DNA of 64,000 bases, from contig NZ_BNJG01000001.1 in the NCBI RefSeq assembly GCF_016587375.1, positions 1,364,001-1,428,000 of the forward strand, written 5' to 3'. Origin of the DNA: Ktedonobacter robiniae (lineage in GTDB: Bacteria; Chloroflexota; Ktedonobacteria; Ktedonobacterales; Ktedonobacteraceae). Position numbers and translations under genes: made by a program. Every line of letters begins with the position of its first letter. The stretch's first letter is position 1. Under the pieces are notes generated by a model that saw only the letters and a program-made list of their open reading frames with translations, did no database searches and had not been told where the DNA came from. This document shows positions 34,361-43,679 of the stretch, piece after piece.

Positions 34361-35116
34361 TCAAAGCTGAGGCTGCGATTCATCCCCTACATCAATGATT
34401 GAAGCTTTCCCGCGCTGTTTCTGTAGAGTCTCTAGCGCCTCGCGAGCCGCGAGCCGTCCGGCCTCTTTGATACTGGAGGCCTTGCCCAGGCCTAGAAGCG
34501 TCTCCTGATCATAGACGCCAACCAGGAAGATACGATCATTATTACGCCCACTCTGCTCCAGGACGCGATAGCGTGGGAGACTTCCGGTGCGCTGCAAGAT
34601 AATCTTTTGCAAACGCCCTTTAGGATTGGTGTCCGCCTGCACACTGACCTGCTCAACCATAGGCAGAATCGCTCGCGCCACAAAGTCGCGCGCGACCTCT
34701 GCCCCCTGATCGATATGGATCGCCCCTACCAGCGCCTCCAACACATCCGCACACAATGAGTCACGCGATCGCTCATTAAAGGTGCGCAGGTTCGCGATAT
34801 CCACGCGAATAAAAGGGAACAACCCAAGCTGCTGCCCAATAAGCGCAAAGACACGACGGCTTACCACCTCGGACTTGAGGGCCGTCATATCCCCTTCACT
34901 CGCGTTTGGGAAGCTGCGATAAATATACTCCACAACATGAGCGCTAATAATCGCATCGCCCAGGAATTCCAGGGTGTCATATGAGTCGCGTAGCGCCGTT
35001 TCGCTACAACACGAGTGGTGCGTAATCGCTCGTAGCAGCAGAGAACGGTTGTGAAACGTCACCTGAAGCAGCGCTTCTAATGCGAGCAAATTATCGATAT
35101 TTTCTATGTCTCCCAT
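34361..35116 (-). CDS. rnc: Ribonuclease III
   Basis: 251 residues. RNase III domain ~10-155: signature DTLEFLGDAIISA with metal-binding Glu/Asp, and SLCADVLEALVGAIHID with the second Asp/Glu pair. Double-stranded RNA-binding domain ~165-235 (NPKGRLQKIILQ, GLGKASSIKEAGRLAAREAL). It processes rRNA precursors and structured mRNAs as a dimer. Start codon preceded by a weak AATGGGATT region. The gene is upstream of, and possibly joined to, the methylase-mcmA2-meaB group (69-bp gap). Confidence 0.93.
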   Translation of the reverse strand: MGDIENIDNLLALEALLQVTFHNRSLLLRAITHHSCCSETALRDSYDTLEFLGDAIISAHVVEYIYRSFPNASEGDMTALKSEVVSRRVFALIGQQLGLFPFIRVDIANLRTFNERSRDSLCADVLEALVGAIHIDQGAEVARDFVARAILPMVEQVSVQADTNPKGRLQKIILQRTGSLPRYRVLEQSGRNNDRIFLVGVYDQETLLGLGKASSIKEAGRLAAREALETLQKQRGKASIIDVGDESQPQL

Positions 35117-35212
35117 AATCCCATTATTATATATCAGTATTCTATAGCACGTCGATGTTACCCATCGTTTATATCATGATATCATATCTACTGCGAGATA
35201 GGAGAAGCCTGT

Positions 35213-35241
35213 TTCACCAACGCTACAAGGTATGCTACACT
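35213..35241 (+). promoter_or_regulatory. Promoter of the copCD-propeller operon
   Basis: Extended -10 TGCTACACT (35233-35241) with a weak TTCACC -35 17 bp upstream, ~52 bp before the copCD start. Confidence 0.5.
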
Positions 35242-35293
35242 GTGGTCTGGTAACCCTCCACCGGGACATCACGTACAAAAGGTCGTTATCCGT

Positions 35294-37192
35294 ATGCAAG
35301 CACAAAGATTTTTTCGGGCTACACCCCACATACATATATTTCTAACTATAGCTGCGTCTCTCGCCCTGCTCCTGCTGGTGATGACTCCCCTGCCAGGGCA
35401 GGCGTCTTCCATCCTCCTGCACTCAGATCCCCCAGCAGATAAGCTCCTGCTCACCGCGCCATCCGAGGTTCATCTCTGGTTTAGCGAGGATCTCAATTCG
35501 GCGGCCAGTACAGTTATGGTCCAGAACGCCGAACACAGGCGAGTCGATTTACGCACCTATGCCAGCGGTCATGAGCTTGTCGTCCCATTGCAAAGTCCCC
35601 TGCCACCAGGAGTCTACACCGTCTCCTGGCGCACACTGGCAAGCTACGATGGGCAGACGCTGACAGGGGCCTTTAGCTTCGGTGTAACCGTGCCAGATGG
35701 AGCCTTACCTCAAGGCGCAAACCTGACGGGAGTAGCTAATGCCTTTGGCGCCACGCCTCTTGCCTCCGGCCAACTCGATCTCGCCAGCGTGCTCTATGGG
35801 CTGATGCAAACCATTCTAGCGCTGGGTGCGACCTTCTGGGTTGGGACCTTGTTCTGGCGCGCATTCATTACACGCAAACAGGCGAGCACCGAGCATCAAG
35901 CCATACGTGAGCGCGAAGAGCAGATCTTTGAGCAGAAACTGGCGCAGCCGCTCTTGATCCTGCTCCTGTGCGCCAATATTGGCTTGCTGCTCAGCAATAG
36001 CCTGGCACTGGCTCAGGGAGAGGGCACGCAGGTTATACCCAGCGCCCTACAACTCCTTACCACGGGAGGATTTGGCACCTACTGGCTTTTGCAGCAGCTT
36101 CTGCTCATCGTCGCGCTCCTGTTGCCTGCACAGACTACGCCTGCCACCGATGCGCAATATTCGCGGTCGTCGCTCGTGACATGGGGAAGGCTGGCCCTGG
36201 GCTGCGCCCTCCTTCTCCTCTTCGCCCTGAGCGGACATGGCGCATCCACCACTATCAGTGGCTCACCACTCCTGGGTCTGGGTAGCGACTGGCTTCACTG
36301 GCTGGGTACCACTATGTGGGTCGGCGGCATGTTCTACGTCGCCTGGGTCTACCTACCCGCCCTACGCGATCAGCTCCCGCTCACTCAGGGCAAGGCTCTG
36401 CTGAACACACTAGGTACTTTCTCTCCCCTGGCCCTGACCGGGTTGCTTCTCCTCCTGGTCACAGGACTTTTCAGCTCCAACCTGCACCTGCAATCCTGGG
36501 AACAGTTGTTAAGCACCCCTTATGGCCGTACCCTCATTGTGAAATGCCTCCTGCTGGGAATACTGCTCTGCGTGGGAGCCGTACAAGATCTGCTCATTCG
36601 CCCGCGCATTAACCGCGACTACAAGAAAATTGAGCGGATCCAGCTTGAGGCTGGCGAGGAGGCAAAAGCACGCTTCGCCGCTGATGTCAGCAAGAAAATC
36701 GAGCGCCAGGTCGAACACGCTACGCGCACGCTCCACACACTTCTGCGTTGGGAGGCGCTGCTGGGTGTCACACTCCTGCTCGCAAGCAGCCTCATGAGCG
36801 TCTACGCGACTACCACTGCGCCTGCTCAGCCTGCTAGTAGTACAGGCACCGCGACCAAAACAAATAAGCCTTTCCAGGGAAGCATGCGAACCGAGGATCA
36901 ACAGTTCAACGTTCAACTTACCATCTCACCCAATCGCATTGGCCCTAACACCTTCACTGTCCATGTCCTGGATAAGCTGGGGCAGAACGCGAAAAACATA
37001 CAGGTTGGGCTGGCTGCGGATATGGTCGAGATGCGCATGGGCGCCACGCTACTCACCTTACAGCCTGACAACAAAGGAAATTTCAGCGGTACCGCCATTC
37101 TCCCCATGAGTGGACTGTGGCAGATTGATGTCCACATCCGCACTACGGATACAGCACAACATACCGCCAGTTTCCGCATTCAGACATCTTAA
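35294..37192 (+). CDS. copCD: CopC-CopD fusion copper-resistance membrane protein
   Basis: 632 residues. Signal/anchor helix at ~12-35, then a CopC domain (~40-135: SSILLHSDPPADKLLLTAP, VHLWFSEDLN, PPGVYTVSWRTL) on the outside. CopD follows with eight predicted helices (~165-500), including LGTTMWVGGMFYVAWVYLP. A C-terminal outer domain (~530-632) resembles FixH/YtkA-type beta modules. The CopC His at the mature N-terminus (AHA start) is not present; one His remains in LLHSDPP, so Cu(II) affinity may differ. It heads a three-gene unit with two exported beta-propellers. Confidence 0.85.
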   Translation: MQAQRFFRATPHIHIFLTIAASLALLLLVMTPLPGQASSILLHSDPPADKLLLTAPSEVHLWFSEDLNSAASTVMVQNAEHRRVDLRTYASGHELVVPLQSPLPPGVYTVSWRTLASYDGQTLTGAFSFGVTVPDGALPQGANLTGVANAFGATPLASGQLDLASVLYGLMQTILALGATFWVGTLFWRAFITRKQASTEHQAIREREEQIFEQKLAQPLLILLLCANIGLLLSNSLALAQGEGTQVIPSALQLLTTGGFGTYWLLQQLLLIVALLLPAQTTPATDAQYSRSSLVTWGRLALGCALLLLFALSGHGASTTISGSPLLGLGSDWLHWLGTTMWVGGMFYVAWVYLPALRDQLPLTQGKALLNTLGTFSPLALTGLLLLLVTGLFSSNLHLQSWEQLLSTPYGRTLIVKCLLLGILLCVGAVQDLLIRPRINRDYKKIERIQLEAGEEAKARFAADVSKKIERQVEHATRTLHTLLRWEALLGVTLLLASSLMSVYATTTAPAQPASSTGTATKTNKPFQGSMRTEDQQFNVQLTISPNRIGPNTFTVHVLDKLGQNAKNIQVGLAADMVEMRMGATLLTLQPDNKGNFSGTAILPMSGLWQIDVHIRTTDTAQHTASFRIQTS

Positions 37193-37229
37193 AAATGTTT
37201 ATGTAGAAAAATATTTTGAGGAGCAGATT

Positions 37230-38312
37230 ATGAGCTGGGGCAACAGGCGTTTTCGACGCTGGCTACCATTGAGCTTATGTATACTTATGGCCCTGGTGCT
37301 CGCGAGTTGTAGCGGCACCGGGAATGATACCACAACAAGCAATGCCCAGACCGCCCAAAAGGTCAATGTCTTTGGCACAGCCGCAAACCACCCTCACTCC
37401 TTGCTGGCCTTTGCCAACCATACGCTCTTGCTCGCGACCCACTATGGCCTCTTCCGCACCACAGATGATGGCACAAGCTGGAAGATGGTCGCAGGAGGAG
37501 CAGGGCAGGCCATGGAGGGCTTAATGAGCTACTCCATGGTGAGCAGCCCCGTAGATCCTCAACGCGTCTATGTCCTGGCTCAGCCCACCGACAAGTCATC
37601 GAAGGGCACGCCTGGCCTCTACACCAGTAGCGACCAGGGGCAGACCTGGCAGCTCAGCATCTCTGCCAAAAAGCTTACACCCAGCACGCTTTTCCTGGCC
37701 CAGGCTGGCACTACCTCCGCCAACGAGGTCTATGTCTATATCAACACCCTGGGCAGTCATGGGTTACTCGTGAGCCAGGACAGAGGAAAGAACTTTCAGG
37801 CCGCTGGCGAGCTTCCCTTTGGTAGCCTGAGCAGTCTGCTCGCCCTCCCAGGCGAGAAACATGTGCTCCTGGCCGGGAGCAGCGATGGCCTGGCGCGCAG
37901 CGAGGATGGTGGTCAACACTGGACAAAGCTACAGAACACAGGCGGTGTTTATGAACTGGCCACAGGCGGGAACGACGGCCCTATCTATGCCAGCGGCGAT
38001 GATGGCGTGTATGCCTCTCAGGATCATGGCAAGACCTTCCAACAGGTCTATTCAGCCGCGGCCATTAACTCACTGAGCGTCTCCTCACAACAACCGCTCA
38101 CACTTTACGGGAAGACTGGCACGTCTCTCTATCGTAGCAGCGATGGCGGCAAAAGCTGGAGCAAACTACCTCCCCTGCAAGGAAACTACTTCAATGTAGT
38201 TGCCCACCCAGGTAACGCAGGAGAGGTCTATATCTCGCTCTCCTACCCGGTTGCCATCTATCGCTTTGACCAGTCCAGCCAACACTGGGCCTCGCTGACA
38301 CCGAAAAACTAG
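37230..38312 (+). CDS. Lipoprotein with BNR/Asp-box beta-propeller
   Basis: 360 residues from ATG 37230 behind GAGGAGCAGATT; the frame is open 40 codons upstream inside copCD. Lipoprotein signal peptide with lipobox LVLASC (Cys ~ residue 29). Repeated Asp-box motifs of BNR propellers: TTDDGTSW, SSDQGQTW, SQDRGKNF, SEDGGQHW, SQDHGKTF, SSDGGKSW, about six to seven blades. Such propellers are scaffold or binding domains at the outer surface. Second gene of the copCD unit, 37 bp after it. Confidence 0.85.
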   Translation: MSWGNRRFRRWLPLSLCILMALVLASCSGTGNDTTTSNAQTAQKVNVFGTAANHPHSLLAFANHTLLLATHYGLFRTTDDGTSWKMVAGGAGQAMEGLMSYSMVSSPVDPQRVYVLAQPTDKSSKGTPGLYTSSDQGQTWQLSISAKKLTPSTLFLAQAGTTSANEVYVYINTLGSHGLLVSQDRGKNFQAAGELPFGSLSSLLALPGEKHVLLAGSSDGLARSEDGGQHWTKLQNTGGVYELATGGNDGPIYASGDDGVYASQDHGKTFQQVYSAAAINSLSVSSQQPLTLYGKTGTSLYRSSDGGKSWSKLPPLQGNYFNVVAHPGNAGEVYISLSYPVAIYRFDQSSQHWASLTPKN

Positions 38313-38330
38313 AAAGGGAGAAGTGACATC

Positions 38331-39503
38331 ATGGTGCACAGTAGACGTCGCTTGCTCTATCCCACCTTACTCTTGACTCTTACTCTGATGGGCCTCCTGC
38401 TCATGGGGAGCAGCCCTCGCCTGGCCTATGCCGATGGCGGCGCGCCCAACCTGGCCTACGTGGCAGGCGCCAGTCAGGGCTTGAGCATCATCGACATCGC
38501 CACGCAAAAGGTCACAAAAAACGTGGCACTGAAAGGCAACCCGCACACCGTCCTGCTCAGCGTCGATGGCGCGAACCTCTTTGTGACACTACCTCAGAGC
38601 AACCAGGTCGCGGTTCTCGATACGCATGATGGACACACGCTCTGTACGGCGAGCGTTCCCGGGCAGCCCACACTTCTAGCCTATGACCTGAATACCAAGC
38701 TTATCTACAGTGGCGGCAATGGGACCAGTGGCGTACGTGAGATTGATCCCAAAAACTGCCAGGTCATACACACGCTGGCAACAAATGGTCCCGTCTACGG
38801 ACTGGCCATGGCCTATGTCTCAGATCCCCAGTCAGATACGGTTGGCAATCAGCTCTGGATCTCTAGCGAGCACGACGTCATCGCCTATGACCTGAAACAG
38901 TATAAGCGGATTGCCAGCATTCCCGTTGACGGAGGCCCTCAATATCTCTCTAACCCGCCTGGGACAACGACCTATGTCACTACGCGTGCTGGGGACATTA
39001 TGACTATTGACCTTGTCTCACACAAGGTCACAAAGATACTCTCTGGTGGTTCTTATGGTCCCATGGACTTTGATGAAACTACAGGAGAGATGTATGTTCC
39101 TGACCGGAGTACCAACAGGCTACTAGTGCTCAACCCGGTACATGGAGGCTTCGCCCTGCCCAAAGAGCCTAACCGGGTCATCTCCCTGGAGGATCATCCC
39201 CAATCAGTAGCTATTACCAGCGATGGGCAATTTGCTTTTATCGCGCTCGCAAGCGGCAAAGTCGTCATGTACGATGTTCCTGGACGCCAGCTCATCAATA
39301 CCCTCACCGTAGGCGGAAACCCGCAATTTATCATTACAGGCCTCTATCCACCAGCCCTGACCCAGGCCGCGAACGGATCGCCTGATAGCCTGCTCACAAT
39401 TGTCAACATCGTCGCCTATGTGCTGATTGTGTGCCTGCTGCTTGGCCTCCTGTTCATCTTCCTGCGCTCACGCAAGAAGGCTGAGCCACACAAGAAGGGC
39501 TAA
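38331..39503 (+). CDS. Exported YVTN-type beta-propeller protein with C-terminal membrane anchor
   Basis: 390 residues, ATG behind AAAGGGAGAAGTGACATC. Signal peptide (~1-35; LLTLTLMGLLLMGSS). Repeats of the YVTN type (LAYVAGASQGLSIIDIATQK, GANLFVTLPQSNQVAVLDT, GQFAFIALASGKVVMYDVPG) make a seven-bladed propeller. A C-terminal helix (IVAYVLIVCLLLGLLFIFL) with a basic tail (RSRKKAEPHKKG) anchors it. Third gene of the copCD unit, ended by a strong terminator. Confidence 0.85.
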   Translation: MVHSRRRLLYPTLLLTLTLMGLLLMGSSPRLAYADGGAPNLAYVAGASQGLSIIDIATQKVTKNVALKGNPHTVLLSVDGANLFVTLPQSNQVAVLDTHDGHTLCTASVPGQPTLLAYDLNTKLIYSGGNGTSGVREIDPKNCQVIHTLATNGPVYGLAMAYVSDPQSDTVGNQLWISSEHDVIAYDLKQYKRIASIPVDGGPQYLSNPPGTTTYVTTRAGDIMTIDLVSHKVTKILSGGSYGPMDFDETTGEMYVPDRSTNRLLVLNPVHGGFALPKEPNRVISLEDHPQSVAITSDGQFAFIALASGKVVMYDVPGRQLINTLTVGGNPQFIITGLYPPALTQAANGSPDSLLTIVNIVAYVLIVCLLLGLLFIFLRSRKKAEPHKKG

Positions 39504-39525
39504 AGATAGCCAATACTGATACAAC

Positions 39526-39578
39526 GGATGTGTAGAGCGCCCTGGTAGCCTGCGGCTACCAGGGCGCTCTACACATCC
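39526..39578. terminator. Terminator with a 25-bp perfect stem
   Basis: Arms 39526-39550 and 39554-39578, 3-nt loop, between the copCD unit and the convergent ABC permease. Confidence 0.8.
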
Positions 39579-39600
39579 TACTCAAAGGCACAAAGGCAAG

Positions 39601-41322
39601 CTAGGCGCGTGTCACAACTGAGAGGATCTCTGGGCTGCGATTCAGCAGGCGAGGAGTTACAAGCGATGTTATACCGATATAGACAAGGACACCGTAAACC
39701 AGCGAAAGCGGGGCCGTCAGCGACCAGAGCCAGGTCATACCAAAGAAGAGCGGTGCGCCCAATGCCAGCAGGACCGGCACCATCACCACGACCAGGACCG
39801 CGAGCGTCACCAGCGACATCACGGCCCGCATACAACCGGCCTCAGAGCTTGAACCCATCGAGGTCTGGAAGCCACGCTGAATCTGCCGCCACTGCTGAGG
39901 GAAGAAGACCGAGGTCAGGTTACCCAGGCCCACGACCACAAAGATAGCAGAGAAGCCACCCGCCAGGACGGGAACGAGCAGATTCAAGCTATGCGAGAGG
40001 AACATCGCCACCGGTACCAGGATCACCAATTCCACAATCCCGATCGTGAAGGTGACCAGGTTCTTGCCCCATAGGATATGCCAGGGCTTGATCGGAAAGA
40101 GGAAGAGCGTACCCAGGCTCTGGCGCTCAAAGCCCAGGATATTATACGAGAAGCGATAGAGCGAGAGACAGACCATCAATGGCACCAGCAAGAGCGGGGA
40201 CCAGCTAGAAAAGCTGTTTGTGTGCGTACCACCACCAGATGTAGCATTAAACAGCGTTACAGCGACCACAAAGACGGGCGCAAGCACCGATTGCAGCAAG
40301 GCCCCGGTAATCTGCGGATCGCGCCGCATATATTTCAGATCCTTGCCCAGCAGCGAAAGCGCTGGCGTTGGGAAGAGGCGCTCCAGAAGAGCTAGCCTGG
40401 CTCTGGATGCCGCTACAGGGGCTGCTGCCGCTGTGGAAGGTACCACCGCCTCACTTGTGGAGCGACGACGCACACGCCTGGCCGAGTTGTCGACCTCGGG
40501 ACGTACCACCGCCCGCTCTACAACCATTTGCCAGAGGAAGAGAGCCACCACGCCGACCGCCAGCAAGGCCAGCAGCCAGAGCAGCGCCTGGCCCCAGTTC
40601 CCCAGCGAGGCCTGCTCAATGGCCCGCGCCGCCATACCGGGCGGGAGCCACTGGAGATAAGGCGAATACGGATGATTGCTCAGATTATTAATGAAGTTTT
40701 CGGTAAAGATTCCGCGCGAGACAAACTGGCAAAGATAGCCAGAGAAAGAGATAAGCACGATCAGGAAGACACCCAGGTCACGGAAGCGACGGCTCTGCAA
40801 GAAGCTCATCAAGAGCGAGAGGATGAGCTGGCCGATACCAATCACCTGCACATAAAACACCAGTACCGTCACTATACTAAAGAGCACCAGGGGCAGCGAG
40901 AAGGCCCAACCTGCAATCAGGCCCGCGAAGACCAGTAACAGGCCCAGCGTCATCGTGTCCAGTAGGGTCGAGAGCACGAGACTAAGCATCTTCTCGCCCC
41001 GCGTAAGTGGGAAAAGCGCCAGCTTGGTCAGGTCCAGGCCTTCATTGGTATTAAATTCAAGCAGCGGCAGGACCAGCCAGAGCACATTCAGCGCCGTCAG
41101 GAGTAGCAGGGTCGCCTCAAAATTGGCGGGAGCAGGCAGAAAGCGGCCCGCCGCGAAGAAGAGAAAGGCTGCCCAGAAGCCTGCCCAGAGCAGCACCAGG
41201 ATCAATACAATACGGCTAATGATGCGGCCAACCTTGCCCTTACCGGGACGGGTAAAGGCGCGCAGAAATGTCTTCCAGCGCAGCCAGAGCAGCCAGCGGA
41301 TTTTATCGCGATGGATAAGCAC
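39601..41322 (-). CDS. ABC-2 type transporter permease
   Basis: 573 residues with about 12 hydrophobic helices in two halves, joined by a charged linker (~295-320; ARRVRRRSTSEAVVPS) that is probably cytosolic. No conserved substrate motif. It follows the ATP-binding gene by 83 bp that contain a hairpin, so the pair forms an exporter. Substrate unknown. Confidence 0.85.
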   Translation of the reverse strand: MLIHRDKIRWLLWLRWKTFLRAFTRPGKGKVGRIISRIVLILVLLWAGFWAAFLFFAAGRFLPAPANFEATLLLLTALNVLWLVLPLLEFNTNEGLDLTKLALFPLTRGEKMLSLVLSTLLDTMTLGLLLVFAGLIAGWAFSLPLVLFSIVTVLVFYVQVIGIGQLILSLLMSFLQSRRFRDLGVFLIVLISFSGYLCQFVSRGIFTENFINNLSNHPYSPYLQWLPPGMAARAIEQASLGNWGQALLWLLALLAVGVVALFLWQMVVERAVVRPEVDNSARRVRRRSTSEAVVPSTAAAAPVAASRARLALLERLFPTPALSLLGKDLKYMRRDPQITGALLQSVLAPVFVVAVTLFNATSGGGTHTNSFSSWSPLLLVPLMVCLSLYRFSYNILGFERQSLGTLFLFPIKPWHILWGKNLVTFTIGIVELVILVPVAMFLSHSLNLLVPVLAGGFSAIFVVVGLGNLTSVFFPQQWRQIQRGFQTSMGSSSEAGCMRAVMSLVTLAVLVVVMVPVLLALGAPLFFGMTWLWSLTAPLSLVYGVLVYIGITSLVTPRLLNRSPEILSVVTRA

Positions 41323-41344
41323 ACCACACTCCTATTACTTCTGA

Positions 41345-41397
41345 TCCGAAACCCTGAGAGCGAAGCGCTAGTCACGAGAGTGACGTTGGGTTTCGGA
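41345..41397. repeat. Inverted repeat between the ABC ATPase and permease genes
   Basis: Arms TCCGAAACCC (41345-41354) and GGGTTTCGGA (41388-41397) with a 33-nt loop that has a second small stem. Possible attenuator or mRNA processing site. Confidence 0.5.
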
Positions 41398-41405
41398 ATA
41401 AGGAT

Positions 41406-42293
41406 TCAGTCAAGCCAACTCAGATTATGGTTCTCATTGCGCACACCAATGACGTTGAGGAAGACGTCCTCCAGCGAGGCATCTTTATCATCGCCGCTGG
41501 CCCGCTCACGCAGTTCTTGCAGCGTTCCCTCGGCCACAAGCACACCCTGATTGATAATGCCAACGCGCGTACACAAGCGCTCCACCACCTCCATGATATG
41601 CGAAGAGAAGAAGATCGTCGTTCCACGCTGGGTCAGTTCATGCAGAATGTCGCGAATCACACGTGAACTCACGGGATCGATCCCCTCAAACGGCTCATCT
41701 AGGAATAGCACCTGGGGGCGATGCAAGATGGCTGCGGCCAGCGCGACTTTCTTGCGCATACCTACTGAATAATCAACAATCATCTTATCCGCATCGTTTG
41801 CCAGGTCAAGGACACGTAGCAAGTCCTCGGTGCGGCGCGTCACATCGGCATCGGGCACGCCATACATATGGCCTGCAAAGAGAATAAACTCACGCCCCGT
41901 CAGGCGCTCATAGAGATTCAGATGCTCAGGAAGTACGCCCATCAGGGCACGAGCGCTGAGTGGATCTTTCCAGACATCCACGCCTCCCACCCAGACCGAG
42001 CCAGAGGTTGGGCGCAAGAGTCCCACCATCATTTTGATCGTTGTCGATTTGCCAGCGCCGTTGGGACCCAGAAAGCCAAAGAACTCACCCGGACGTACAG
42101 CAAGGTTCAGATGGTTTACAGCGACCTTCTGGCCGAAGGTTTGCAACAGGTCCTGCGTCAGAACCGCGTATTGCTCAGCACTCTGCCCTGTTTGAGTAGA
42201 TGAATATGCTTGTGGATAAGCCTGAGCTGCAGCTGGTTGAGGAAAAGGTGTATCTTGAGTCTGTGGAGGATTCTGCTCAGGAAAGGTATTCAT
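41406..42293 (-). CDS. ABC transporter ATP-binding protein
   Basis: 295 residues. After a ~40-residue Gln/Pro/Ala-rich N-terminal extension, a canonical ABC domain: GPNGAGKST (Walker A), YSVGMRKKVALAAAIL (signature), VLFLDEPFEGIDP (Walker B and D-loop) and SSHIMEVVERLC (H-loop). The unusual Pro-rich leader is not part of the fold. Pairs with the permease gene downstream. Confidence 0.9.
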   Translation of the reverse strand: MNTFPEQNPPQTQDTPFPQPAAAQAYPQAYSSTQTGQSAEQYAVLTQDLLQTFGQKVAVNHLNLAVRPGEFFGFLGPNGAGKSTTIKMMVGLLRPTSGSVWVGGVDVWKDPLSARALMGVLPEHLNLYERLTGREFILFAGHMYGVPDADVTRRTEDLLRVLDLANDADKMIVDYSVGMRKKVALAAAILHRPQVLFLDEPFEGIDPVSSRVIRDILHELTQRGTTIFFSSHIMEVVERLCTRVGIINQGVLVAEGTLQELRERASGDDKDASLEDVFLNVIGVRNENHNLSWLD

Positions 42294-42381
42294 TCAAAAC
42301 ATCCTTTTTTATTACTACAGTGTCTACCAATGATAGAAGTATAAGCGAGAGCGCCCAATCTCGCACCTATGGCACTCGCCC

Positions 42382-42430
42382 TGGTTAGGGATGTGGTAGC
42401 GGTTGGCAGCCACTACTACATCCCTAACCA
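42382..42430. terminator. Long hairpin upstream of the ABC ATPase gene
   Basis: About 19-bp stem (arms 42382-42400 and 42412-42430) with one mismatch. Terminator-like, between transcription units. Confidence 0.6.
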
Positions 42431-42572
42431 GAAATAACTTGCATATGGTGTCAGTAAGATAGACGTAGAAAGGGAGCGAAGATCTAAGGGGCATAATCTC
42501 AGCCCCTCGCTAAAAACTCATACATATACCTGTACGCATGGTCAATGCGAAAGTTCCTACCATAACACACAA

Positions 42573-42600
42573 AAGGTGCCCCATTGGAAAGGGGCACCTT
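42573..42600 (-). terminator. Terminator downstream of the small lipoprotein gene
   Basis: AAGGTGCCCC / GGGGCACCTT, 8-nt loop; on the minus strand the stem is followed by TTTTGTG. Confidence 0.75.
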
Positions 42601-42645
42601 AAGAAAGAGAGGCATGCACATAAGCACATAGATAAATACAGAGCA

Positions 42646-42966
42646 TTACTTTTGGATATGCGAGCAGGTATTGGGCATCATACTCGGCGTACCTGCAAGC
42701 GGCTCATTCTGCGATATGGTTCTCTGCGCCACTTGTTGTGGCGAAATAGTACAGGCGCGCTGATGAGGATATACAAGCGTATCAATATTATTAGCTGCGC
42801 TACTTACTGGTTGCATGACATGGGAACTGGCAGCAACGGCACTGACAAGTGCCTGGGAACTACAACCAACACTCAGGACCAGAAATGCCAGCGTCACTAT
42901 GCGTATCTGCCAGGAGTTACAAGAGCGCACAAACACAACGAACGCACTAAGGAATCGTCGTAACAT
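42646..42966 (-). CDS. Small putative lipoprotein, unknown
   Basis: 106 residues, weak ribosome binding region. The N-terminus is basic, then hydrophobic (IRIVTLAFLVLSVGC), giving a lipobox-like SVGC at ~35. The mature part is short, Ser/Ala-rich and has no domain. No family recognised. Confidence 0.5.
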   Translation of the reverse strand: MLRRFLSAFVVFVRSCNSWQIRIVTLAFLVLSVGCSSQALVSAVAASSHVMQPVSSAANNIDTLVYPHQRACTISPQQVAQRTISQNEPLAGTPSMMPNTCSHIQK

Positions 42967-42996
42967 TACTGGATCACCATCAATTTTCTACAATAT

Positions 42997-43455
42997 TTAA
43001 TTCATCCACTCCCCAGGAGCCTGGCTCACCGTTCCCTTACCGCTCTTCATAGCCTTGCCATCTTCCCCAATCCGCTTAGGAAGATCGGAGAGGTTAACAC
43101 GATGCCAGAAGGCCGCCGGGAAGAGGCCGATACCAAAAGCCAGCGCCGCGCCAATTTCCAGGCGGTCAACGGGCAGGCCTGGTGGCAGATGGAACGGAAC
43201 CTGAGAGATAACCCCGACTCGCAAGAGCAGGGCAAAGACAAAAATCGCCAGTTCGAGGACACAGATAGCCCAATAGGAGAACACCTCTCGCTTCGAACGA
43301 CTTCGATACACGACCGCTAAGATGATATTCAGGATACACAGGAATGCACTGATCCACAGAGCAATGGAGATAACCTTCATCTGGCCATCGCTCACGCCAG
43401 CAAGGGCCATCCCCATCACCGAATGCAGAGATGTCTGTACGAACAACGTGTTCAA
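42997..43455 (-). CDS. Small multi-pass membrane protein, unknown
   Basis: 152 residues, TTG start behind GGAGGTAACGC. Three hydrophobic helices (VISIALWISAFLCILNIILA; SYWAICVLELAIFVFALLLR; IGAALAFGIGLFPAAFW). The C-terminal part is basic and cytosolic. Downstream of the two receptor kinases on the same strand; function unknown. Confidence 0.65.
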   Translation of the reverse strand: MNTLFVQTSLHSVMGMALAGVSDGQMKVISIALWISAFLCILNIILAVVYRSRSKREVFSYWAICVLELAIFVFALLLRVGVISQVPFHLPPGLPVDRLEIGAALAFGIGLFPAAFWHRVNLSDLPKRIGEDGKAMKSGKGTVSQAPGEWMN

Positions 43456-43538
43456 GCGTTACCTCCAACTGGATCTAGAAACTTCACCAGCGTATAAGCC
43501 CCAGGCCCACACGTGGCTTGTACATAAACACCGCCCTA

Positions 43539-43634
43539 TAATTGTAGGGTCCAAGCTCGCTTGGACTCCAAGAGCTGAAGGTGCGGTCCTCGCGAGTGAC
43601 AAGGCCATGCCAGCATGGCTGGCCCCTACAATTA
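43539..43634. repeat. 96-bp element with 11-bp terminal inverted repeats
   Basis: Ends in TAATTGTAGGG (43539-43549) and CCCTACAATTA (43624-43634). Inside are two hairpins: GTCCAAG-ctcg-CTTGGAC (43549-43566) and GCCATGC-CA-GCATGGC (43604-43619). The arrangement is that of a small palindromic interspersed element. It lies in the gap after the first receptor kinase and before the membrane protein gene. Confidence 0.55.
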
Positions 43635-43679
43635 AGCGTACCATTAATTTGCGAGAGCGCCATTTAAGAGCAAACGGCA

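Larger units (their letters stand above)
42294..42645. other. Intergenic region with two terminator hairpins
   Basis: 352 bp between two minus-strand genes. It holds the hairpins at 42382-42430 and 42573-42600 (listed separately) and, near 42294-42340, the ABC-gene promoter region. No gene seen. Confidence 0.5.
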
